From contig NC_089230.1 of the NCBI RefSeq assembly GCF_963924675.1, forward strand, positions 3,225,001-3,289,000: a DNA stretch of 64,000 nt, given 5' to 3'. The DNA is from Phocoena phocoena (taxonomy: Eukaryota > Chordata > Mammalia > Artiodactyla > Phocoenidae). Positions 54,987 through 64,000 of the stretch are shown piece by piece. Under the pieces are notes generated by a model. It was not told the DNA's origin, searched no databases, and was given only the letters and a program-made list of their open reading frames with translations. The stretch's first letter is position 1. Every line of letters begins with the position of its first letter. Made by a program: the position numbers and the translations under genes.

Positions 54987-57900
54987 ATTTTTTATTGAGG
55001 TATATTTGATTTACCATATTATATTAGTTTCAGGTGTATAACATAGCAATTCAAAAGTTTTATAGATTATACTCCATTAACAGTTATTATAAAATATTGG
55101 CTGTATTTACTATGCTGTATGATATATCCTTGTAGCTTATTTATTTGATACATAGTAGTTTGTACCTCTTAATTCTCTTACTAATCTTTCCCCTCCCCTT
55201 TTCCCTCTCCCCACTGGTAACCACTAGTTTGTTCTCTATATCTGTGAGTTCTGTTTCTTTTTTGTTATATTTGGTAGTTTGTTTTATTTTTTAGATTCCA
55301 CATTTAAGTGATAACATAGAGTATTTGTCTTTCTCTCTCTGACTTATTTTACTAGTCATAAAAACCTCCAGGTCCATCCATGTTGTTACAAAGACCAAAT
55401 TTTCATTCATTTTATGGCTGAGTAGTAGTCCATTGTATATCTATACCACATCTTCTTTATCCATTCATCTGTTAGAGGACACTTAGATTGCTTCCATATC
55501 TTGACTATTGTAAATAATGTTGCTATGAACATGAGGTACATGTTCTTTCAAACTGTCCTTTCAAACTGGTGTTCTCATTTTCTTTGAATTTACACCCAGG
55601 AGTGGAATTGCTGGATCATATGGTAGTTCTATTTATAGTTTTTTTTGTTGTTAATAATTTTTTGAGGAAACTCCATGCTGTTTTCCACAGTGGCTGTACC
55701 AATTTACATTCCCACCAACAGTGTATGAGGGTTCCCTTTTCTCCACATCCTCGCCAACATTTATTATTTTTGGTCTTTTTGACAATAGGCATTCTGACTG
55801 GTGTGAGCTGACATCTCATTGTAGTTTTGACTTGCAGTTCTCTGATGATTAGCAACGTTGAGCATCTTTTCCTGGACCTGTTGACCATCTGTATGTCTTC
55901 TTTGGAAAAATGTCTATTCAAGTTTTCTGCCCATTTTTCAATCAGCTTGTATGTTTTTTAGATATTGACTTGTATGAGCAATTTATATATTTTGGATATT
56001 AACCCCTTATCAATCATGTCATTTCCAAATATTGTCTCCCATTCACTAGGTTGTATTTTCTTTTTTTGATGGTTGCCTTTTCTGTGCAAAAGTTTTTGAG
56101 TTTAATTAGGTCCCATTTATTGATTGTTGCTTTTATTTCCTTTACTTTAGGAGATGGATCAAAAAAATATTGCTTCCATTTATGTCAAAGAGTGTTCTGC
56201 CTGTGTTTCCCTCTAGGAGTTTTATAGTATCTGGTCTTATATTTAGGTCTTTAGTCCATTTTGAGTTTATTTTGGTATGTGGTGTGAGAAAATGTTCTAA
56301 TTTCATTCTTTTACATGTAGCTGTTCAGTTTTCCCAGAACCACTTATTGAAGAAACTGTCTTTTTTCCATTGTATATTCTTGCCTCCTTTGCTGTAGATT
56401 AATTGATCATTAGTGTGTGGGTTTATTTCTGGACTCTCTATCCTGTTCCATTGATCTATGTGTTTTTGTGCCAGTACCATACTGTTTTGATCACTGTAGC
56501 TTTGTAGTATAGTCTGAAGTCAGGGAGCGTGTTTCAGCTCTGTCTTTCTTTCTCAAGATTGTTTTGGCTATTCAAGTTCTTTTGTATTTCCATATAAATT
56601 TTAGAATTATTTGTTTTAGTTCTGTGAAGAATACCTTTGGTATTTTGATAAAGATTGAATTGAATCTTCCTTGGGTAGTATGGTTATTTTAACAATATTA
56701 ATTTCTCTAATCCATGAACACAGTTTATCTTTCCACCTGTTTGTGTCATCTTCAATTTCTTTCATCAGTGGTTTATAGTTTCCTGAGTACAGGTCTTTTA
56801 TCTCCTTAGGTAGGTTTATTGCTAGCTCTGTTATTCTTTTCAGTGTGATTGTAAATGGGATTGTTTCCTTAATTTGTCTTTCTGATAGTTCATTGTTAGG
56901 GTATAGAAGTGCAACAGATTTATGTATATTAATTTTGTATGCTGCAATGTTACTGAATTCATGGATGAGCTCTAGCAGTCTTTTGCTGGCATCTTTAGGA
57001 TTTTCTATATGTAGTATCATGTCATCTGCAAACAGTGACAGTTTTATTTCTGTCTTTCCAATTTGAACTCCTTTTATTTCTTTTTCTTGTCTTGTTGCTG
57101 TGGCTAGGACTTACAATATTATGATGAATAAAACTGTTGAGAGTGGACATTGTTATCTTGCTCCTGATCTTAGAGGAGAAGCTTTCAGCTTTTCACCACT
57201 GAATATGATATTTGTGGGCTTATCATATATGGTCTTTATTTTGTTGAGGTATCCCTCTATACCCACTTTCTGGAGAGCTTTTATCACAAATGGATGTTGA
57301 GTTTTGTCAAAAGCTTTTTTTGCATCTTTGGAGATGGTCATATGTTTTATATTCTGCAGTTTGTTACTGTGGTGTATCACATTGGTTGATTTGCCGTTAC
57401 TCAACTATCCTGGCATCCCTGGGATAAATCTCACTTGATCATGGTGTGTAATTCTTTTAATATATTGTTAGATTTGGTTTGCTAATATTTTGTTGAGGAT
57501 TTTTGCATCTATGTTCATCAGCGATATTGGCCTGTAATTTTCTTTGTTTGTGATATCTTCGTCTGGTTTTGCCTCATAGAATGAGTTCAGAAGCATTCCT
57601 TCCTCTGCAATTTTTTGGAGTAGTTTGAAAAGGACAGGTGTTAACTCTTCTCTAAATGTTTGGTAGAATTCACCTGTGAAGCCATCTGGTCCTGGACTTT
57701 TGCTTGTTGGGAGTTCTTTTTTATTACTTATTCAATTTTATTACTGATAATATGTCTATTCATACTTTTTTATTTCTCACTGGTCAGGCCTGGGAAATTG
57801 TACATTTCTAGGAATTTGTCCATTTTTTCTAGGCTGTCCATTTTACTGGCATAAAGCTGTTCATAGTAATCTCTTATGATCCTTTGCATTTCTGTGGCAT

Positions 57901-59059
57901 CTGTTGCACTTCTCTTTTTTTCATTTCTGACTTTATGGGGTTTGGCCCTCTCTTTTTTTTTCTTGATGAGTCTGGCTAAAGGTTTATCAAGTTTGTTTAT
58001 CTTTCCAAAGAACCAGCTCTTAGTTTCATTGATATTTTCTATTTTGTTTAGTCTTTATTTTATTTTTGCTCTGATCTTTATGATTTCTTTCCTTCAAGTA
58101 CCTTTGGGTTTTGTTTGTTCTTATTTTTATGGTTCCTTTAGGTGTGAGTTTAGGTTGTTTATTTGAGGTTTTTCTTGTTTCCTGATGTAAGCTTGTATTG
58201 CTATAAATTTCCCTCTTAGAACTGCTTTTGCTGTGTCCCATAGATTTTAGATTATTATGTTTTTGTTTTCATTTGTCTCAAGGTATTTTCTGATTTCCTG
58301 GTGGGTGGGGCTGTGTTAGTTAGTTAGTTGCTAGTTAGTTGCTTGGCCTGAGGAATTTCAGTATGGTGCCTATAGGCTGTTGGGCCAGGGCGGGGCTGGG
58401 TCCTGAAGCTCGTAAGCTAGAAGGAGGATTCCACAATGGTGCCCACCAGCACCAGTGTCCACATGGTAGAAGGAGCTCCCCAAATGGCAGCCACTAGTGT
58501 ATGTGTCCCCTGGGTAAGCTGCAGTTGTCTCTTGCTTCTCTGGGAAACTCTCCAAAGTCAGCAGATAGGTCTGACCAAAGATTCTTTCAAATTACTGATT
58601 CTGCCCTGGGTTCCAGAGCATGTGAGATTTTGTGTGTGCCCTTTAGGAGTGGAGTCTCTGTTTCCTCCAGCCCTCTGGGACTCCCAAAGTAAGCCTCACT
58701 GACCTTCAAATACAAAGGTTCTGGGGGCTTGTCTTCCCAGGGCAGTACTCCCAGGCTGGGGAGCCTGATGTGGGGTTCAGACCCCTCACTCCTTAGGGAG
58801 AACCTCTGCAATTATAATTATTCTCCCGTTTGTGGGTCACCCACCTGGGGTAATGGGTCTTGACTATAGTGTGACTCCACCCCTCCTACCTGTCTTGTTG
58901 TGGTTCCTTCTTTGTATCTTCTGTTGTAGAAGATCTTTTCTGGGAGATTCTGTTTTTTTCATGGATAGTTTTCTGTAAATGGTTGTAATTTTGGTGTGCC
59001 TATGAGAGGAGGTGAGCTCAGAGCCTCACTACTCTGCCATTTTGGGAGCGCCCACAGCT
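54987..59059 (-). mobile_element. younger L1 LINE with 5' end but internal deletion
   Basis: About 4.1 kb, antisense. From the left: poly-T and 3' UTR (54987-55600), ORF2 C-terminal half, then reverse transcriptase. The FADD catalytic motif is encoded at 57021-57032 (minus), within broken frames such as 56616-57020 and 57153-57404. Near 58300 ORF2 text stops and a 5' UTR-like region begins (about 58300-59055), ending at the element's start with AAAATGGCAGAGTAGTG (complement). ORF1 and the ORF2 endonuclease part are missing, about 2 kb short of a full L1. Diverged target-site duplications at 54975-54986 and 59060-59071 (three mismatches in 12) flank it. It is non-functional. Confidence 0.88.
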
Positions 59060-59780
59060 CAGTCTGTACACCTTGTCTGGTGAGTTGTCTGTTCAGTCCT
59101 TCTGCCTATCTTTAAACTGTGTTGTCTGTTTCCTTATTGTTGAATTTTAAGTGTTCTCTGTAAAGTTTGGACAGATATGTATGTTAATATTTTTTCTCAG
59201 TCTGTGACTTGTCTTCTCCTTGTCTTTACATTGTCTTTCACAGAGCAGAAGTTTTTAGTTTTAATGAAGTTCAGCCTATTAGTTATTCCTTTCATGGATC
59301 ATGTCTTTGGTATTGTATCTAAACAATCATCCTCAAACCACAGGTCACCTAGATTTTCTCCAACGTTATCTTCTAGAAGTTTTCTAGTTGTGCATTTTAA
59401 CTTTAGGTCTGTGATCCGTTTTGATTTAATTTTTGTGAAGGGTATAAAGTCAACATCTAGATTCATATTTTTGCATGTGGAAATCCACTTATTCCAGCCC
59501 CACTTTTGAAAAGACTGTCCTTCTCCCGTTGAACTGCCTTTATTCCTTTGTCAAAGATCAATCAACTCTATTTGTGTGGGTCTATTTCTGGGCTCTCTGT
59601 TCTGCTCCATTGATCTATATTTGTCTGTTCTTTTGCCAATACCACACCATCTTGATTATTGGATCTTTATAGTGTGGGTCTTGAAGTTGGCTAGTCACTG
59701 TTCTTTGTTCTTCTTCATCAATATTGTGTTGGTGCATAGGCTCATCACTCTTACACAGCTCTTGTCTCCCTGGATTCTTA
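59060..59780 (-). mobile_element. older L1 LINE, right half
   Basis: This continues the element broken at 54986: CTGGTGAGTTGTCTGTTCAG corresponds to the text at about 32920 in the sister copy. It runs through ORF2 scraps to about 59780. No intact frame was found. Confidence 0.88.
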
Positions 59781-60044
59781 GCTAGTCCCACCTCTGTCTG
59801 TTTGGCTTAGCCTTAATCCAAGCCCTAATTAACAAGGGATCCCCCACTTCCTGTCCAAAGCCAATCCCTTCCCCTAAGTGCCTGGGTATTTCTCTTCCAG
59901 TTCTGGAAGGATGTTGTTTTGACACCAGTGTCCTTTTCCAATCGTATCAGGCCCCCTACTCTTTGGATGCCTTTGCATGTAGGTGGGTCTCCATTGTCTA
60001 AAAGGAAACACATTTTCATTGATTTTACTTCTCTGTCTGTGCCT
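59781..60044. other. short unique gap between L1 and L2
   Basis: Nothing was recognised. Opposing frames are short. Confidence 0.4.
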
Positions 60045-61130
60045 ATGAACAAGCAAGGTCCCTGAGCTTAAGGAACCAACATTCTAGTTAGGGATTGGAG
60101 TCAGTAAACAAAAAACTAACAGCATGCATCTGGAAGTAGTAAGTATCAGGAAGCAAAATTACCATGGAAGGGCTATGCTACTATACAGAGAGTAGTCAGG
60201 GAAAGCACCATTTGAAGAGACACTCAAGTCAATGAGGAAGTAAGCCCAGTGGACATCTGGGGGCAAGTGCTCCAGGCAGAAGGAGCAGCAGGTACAAGAT
60301 CTCAGGGATGTGTGTACCCAGAGGTGAGCATGGAGGCCAGAGTGGCTGGAGTGCAGCGAGCAAGAGAAGTGTGGAGGGGGCAGCAGGGAGCCAGATGGGG
60401 CAGGACCCTGTCGACCAGAACCTAGGCTTGGACTGTATTCTGGGTGTTGGAGAAAAGCCATTGCAGGGTTAGTGCAGAGGGGCGACATGATAAAACCCGT
60501 ATTTTAAAAATATTATTAAAGATATTGTTTAGATAATAGCACACAGGAAGGCAAGGAAAAAGCAGGGAGACCTCTAAGGAGGTTATTATAAAGATTCAGG
60601 TGAGAGAGGATGCATTTTTAATCCATTTTACAGGCAGAACCAATCAGATCTGTTGCTAGATCAGAAGGGTGAATGAGGGGAGAGGAGTCAAGGCTGACTT
60701 GAAGCTTCTGGCCTGAGCCACTGGAAGGATGGAATTTCCATCTACTGAAATGGAGCAGAGGAGGAGGTTTTCCTGGGATCGTCAAGAGGTTATTTTGGAT
60801 GGTGTTAATCTCATATGAATGTTTCATCAAAGTGGAAGAGGCATGAGAGGTTGGATACTTGAGCCTGCAGTTCAAGGAGAAGTCTGGGCTGGAGATGTAA
60901 ACTCGGGTGTGGTCAGCATGGAGACAGCATTTAAGGCCGAATGCCAGTGGGGTCCCCGAGATGGAGAATCAAGTAGAGAAGAGCAGTGGCCCCAGGACTG
61001 AACCCTGTGGAATTTGGGGCAATGAAAGGAATCCAGCAGTGGAGACTGGGGGGAAAGGTGCCAGTTTCTAAGAGCCAGGGAGAGTGTCATCCTGGAAGCA
61101 AACAAACATCTCAGGGAGAGAGTGTGCCAC
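60045..61130 (-). mobile_element. long L2 LINE relic, antisense
   Basis: About 1.1 kb keeps the L2 order in reverse complement: CAAGGTCCCTGAGCTTAAGG, AGTGCTCCAGGCAGAAGGAG, GAGTGGCTGGAGTGCAGCGA, GGAAGGCAAGG and AGCAGGGAGACCTCTAAGGA, then CCTGAGCCACTGGAAGGATG, GAGAAGTCTGGGCTGGAGAT and CCAGGACTGAACCCTGTGGA. It covers the reverse-transcriptase C-terminal region and 3' end. It is the longest L2 in the window, with many stops, so it has no coding capacity. Confidence 0.8.
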
Positions 61131-61999
61131 TACCAGAGGCTCCTGAGTGGCCCAGGATGAGCACTGATGACTTGCTGTTGGAAGGGGCTACGAGGGTGAC
61201 CTGGACAAGGGTGTTTCACCAAGGTGGGGGCAGTGCCGATGCACGTTTGCTTCTCTCTGCACCCTTTTAGGAGATGCCCTCTCTCCCCTTGATCCAGCAA
61301 GAGGCAGAACACAAGGGGCAACTTTAATGACATCTTTCTGTCTGACTGAGGAATTCATATTAGAGGTTGGAACCCTGCTCTGAATGGTTGGTGATTCCTA
61401 AAAGTGGTCACATTTGTCTTCAGTGGATTAGGGCAGCTGGGGAGGGGACAGCATTCCAGGTCTGAGAAACACCGCATGCCGGGTCTGGGCACATGGAGGA
61501 AGACAGCTCTTCTGTGGCACTGACGGAAGTGTTGGAGGGCAGGAGACCAGCCCACCTTCAGCAGACAGGCAGGGCTACATGGTGAGGGCTATGGTGTCAG
61601 GACTGTATGCAGCAGGAAATCATTGAGGGTTCGTACCCCATGATGGGAGCGTTAGACCTGTGCCCCGCAGAGCTGGCTGCAGACCCCAGCGCAGGGGGGA
61701 GAGTGAGAGTTAGATGAGCTCCTAAGTACAAAGTCTCCGAAAACACATATTTCACTGGAGTGTGGTTGAAGAGATTCTGCTCACCATGTCCCTGCAAGGG
61801 AGAGAAGAAAGGATACCTTTCCTAAACTTTGAGTGTGGACTGGGGAGAAAACCCTGTCATGCCACAGTCAGAGACCCTCAGTATGGCAGCGTGAACTGGA
61901 GCAAAGCTGGGAGGGATGCGGGCCTGCAGAGCTGTAGAACTGCTCATCCTTAGGTAGAGGTTAGCGGTGTGGGGAACTTGTGACATCACAGCCCCAGTG
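61131..61999. other. unique sequence with a probable further L2 piece
   Basis: At about 61420-61690, GGGACAGCATTCCAGGTCTG and AGGAAATCATTGAGGGTTCG suggest a second decayed antisense L2. 61690-61999 holds nothing I recognise. Confidence 0.4.
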
Positions 62000-62150
62000 G
62001 GTGCATTTAATGTAAACAGCCTCCCTCAGCTCTCACAAGGTAAGTGTCATATGACCATTTAACAGATGGGGAGACTGAGGCTGTGACAACTGCACAAGCT
62101 GTTGAGCGCCACATAACTTGTAAGAAGCAAAGCAGAGTCTCTTCGAAGTT
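62000..62150 (-). mobile_element. MIR SINE relic, antisense
   Basis: CCTCAGCTCTCACAAGGTAA, CCATTTAACAGATGGGGAGA, CTGAGGCTGTGACAACTGCA and CACATAACTTGTAAGAAGCA are in MIR reverse order. Confidence 0.75.
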
Positions 62151-63120
62151 TACAAGGAGGTTGAATTCTCCCGCTAAGTTTTAAGGCTTGGATTTTAAAT
62201 GGATGGTAATCCATCCTCCTTCTTTTGGCATTAGGACTTATTATAATAGAAGACCTGTGAGACTTTCGGAGGTTAAAGGGCAACATTTGCTTCAGGTCTT
62301 CCCACAGGTACCAATCCACCAGGAATTCTCCCTGGTACTGAAAAGTCCCAGCCCCAACTCTACCTGACCTCGTTTGAACTTGTCCAAATGGGACTAAAGC
62401 AATTATATACCAACAGTCACCTTTACTTATCTTCATCCCATCTTGTCTGTACAGTTTCCACCTAAATCCTGTTACAGTCATCGCCACTCAAACCCAATCT
62501 ACCTCGTCTATCCCAATATCCATCATTTTCCCACCCTCTGACCAGCTAACTTGGTCTGTGTGAGAAAAAAACACAAAGAAAATTACTGGGGACATTGGAA
62601 CTTCACCAGAAGGTTGCTGTTTGGATGGTGATTTTCAAGTGCACATTTAAATAAGAGATTTAGCATCACTTGCTATTTTTTACATTTAACTCCTATTAAA
62701 AATAGAAACAATACCTTTCATTTCATCTTTTGTTCTATATTATTCCATATTGGAAGCTGAAAGTTTGAATTATTTAATTTTATTCAATTTATATCAATTC
62801 TTAATTTCCTTACCTTTGTAGAAAGGGCTAAAAATTGAAAAGAAAAGAAAGGATTTAATTGTCAAATAGAAAGACCAGTAGAGAAAGCACACAAGCAGGA
62901 AGTTAATGAAGAAAAGTAGAAAGGAGAGGGCAAACACCCACAAGGTGGACATGGGAGTGGGTTGTTTGATAAACAGTCCTGAGGGCCAATCAAGTTAGTT
63001 GTACACCACACTGAAGTAGGCGCATTACGAGTCAGATGAGCTACAGACACACTTTCGTACCTGCATTGCCTTCTCTCGCTTTCTCCTGACACCAGTTCAT
63101 TCACTTCATATCATCAACCT
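62151..63120. other. unique sequence, no gene recognised
   Basis: A 142-codon minus-strand frame at 62059-62487 begins in this stretch and ends inside the MIR to its left. It has no motif I recognise. From 62550 the DNA is AT-rich. Confidence 0.35.
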
Positions 63121-63124
63121 GGGT

Positions 63125-63255
63125 TGCTCCTGGCTTTCAAGTTAACTAGCAGGTGGAACTTGACAAGTCGCTTAACTCTTCTGTTCTAATTCCCTCTTCT
63201 CTAAAATGAATGGGGTGTAATTAGATGGACTCTCTTCCATCACTCCTGGTTCTCA
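63125..63255 (+). mobile_element. MIR SINE relic
   Basis: ACTAGCAGGTGGAACTTGAC, AAGTCGCTTAACTCTTCTGT and CTCTAAAATGAATGGGGTGT match the MIR core and the part after it. Confidence 0.6.
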
Positions 63256-63574
63256 AACAGTGTTTTTTCAGACGCTTTAAACTGACCTAGCAACAGCCAG
63301 TTAAAGGTTTGTAGAGCACCGATTCTATGACACTTTAGTATTGAGTGTGAGATTTCTCTAAACCAATAGTCTTGCCATGCCCTGATGCTTTCCTTCTGTG
63401 CTTCTGGGAAAGAAATCTTCCTTCTTGAAAAGAATCTTCTTCTTCTCTTCTATGATCAATGCCCATCACTCCTCTAGAAACCAGGCTTAAAAAAGAATTA
63501 TCAAACTACTAAAAAGCCTCAGTCTGAAAAGATGACCTCTTTTTTATTGTACACATAGCTGTTTCTTAATATTA
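63256..63574. other. AT-rich unique sequence
   Basis: Nothing was recognised. A CTT-rich patch lies near 63420-63450. Confidence 0.4.
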
Positions 63575-63720
63575 TTCATTCATTCTGTAGAAATGGTATG
63601 AATGAGTAAAACTGTGCCACATTACATGCTATGGTAGAGGATAAAAATCTAAACCATCTGTTCCTGACCTTTAAAAAGAATATACCCTAGTAGGACTGAT
63701 AGGACACACATTAAAAAATC
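63575..63720 (-). mobile_element. L2 LINE 3'-end relic, antisense
   Basis: ATTCATTCATTCTGTAGAAA, then CATGCTATGGTAGAGGATAA, then GACCTTTAAAAAGAATATAC and GGACTGATAGGACACACATT follow the antisense L2 end. A similar short piece may lie at 63855-63930, near the window edge. Confidence 0.5.
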
Positions 63721-64000
63721 ATAGTAAAGTTATGACTGTGATGGTAACTTACATTATATCCTGTAACAGCCCCCTGGGTCTGTGCAGCTGGACGGTTATG
63801 ATAAGATGCTCTCCTGTAGAGTTTTCTTATCTCCAGTTAAGCAGATACTCACCAAGCCCTTGCTAACTGAATGCTTTATTTCAGATTGCCAGGTAGCCAT
63901 AAAATGGTTACTGCCTTCAAGGACTACATAATTTTTTAGAGTATGTAAGTCATTTACTCATCAATTTATAAGGCAAGAAAGTATGTGTGAAACATCAGGG
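63721..64000. other. window end, no gene seen
   Basis: Mixed sequence with a possible L2 fragment (ACTGAATGCTTTATTTCAGA, then GGTTACTGCCTTCAAGGACT). Its continuation lies outside the window. Confidence 0.35.

Noticed and set aside
62059..62487. 142-codon minus-strand open frame
   Set aside because: Its end runs through a MIR, and no domain or homolog is recognised.

Overview
The window reads as mammalian nuclear DNA from a cetacean (whale or dolphin), or at least from the whale/hippo clade. The main evidence is tRNA-derived SINEs of the CHR type, with the head word TTCCCTGGTGGCGCAGTGG, a CpG-dense body and a poly-A tail (24269-24472, 34637-35009, 43361-43759, 48846-48984). There is also a cetartiodactyl-type mariner end (1999-2044) and L1 3' ends of the type seen in whales and ruminants. 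Family names come from remembered consensus patterns; no library search was run.

I could not support any protein-coding exon, tRNA, rRNA or small RNA gene. The longest open frames lie in GC-rich or repeat DNA and match no protein family I recognise. Everything recognisable as protein is decayed L1 ORF2. The one gene-like signal is an isolated CpG island at 17755-18440 that could be a promoter. Most retroelements after it lie on the minus strand, which would fit, weakly, with the rest of the window being an intron or transcription unit read on the plus strand.

Layout: 0.95-2.5 kb holds an inverted repeat with 156/163 bp arms around a 1.2 kb loop. 3.7-9.7 kb holds a purine-rich tract, old L2, MIR and L1 pieces and a 55-bp tandem duplication. 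9.7-17.7 kb is mostly plain unique sequence. 17.8-18.4 kb is the CpG island with a C20 tract. 20-24 kb holds L2 and MIR relics. 24.2-27 kb holds a young SINE, a 34-bp perfect palindrome and a 5'-truncated L1 with target-site duplications. 27-38 kb holds L2 relics, an older L1 and a SINE. 40.5 kb holds a 70-bp tandem duplication. 43-45.7 kb holds an L1 end with two fused SINEs and another L1. 48.6-49 kb holds an L1 end split by a SINE. 54.0-59.8 kb holds one L1 inserted into another; the younger one has lost ORF1 and the front of ORF2. 60-61.1 kb holds the longest L2 relic. The remainder is unique AT-rich DNA with scattered MIR and L2.

I found no undescribed biological system. The points most worth checking are the inverted repeat, the orphan CpG island, the fused SINE pair and the internally deleted L1.
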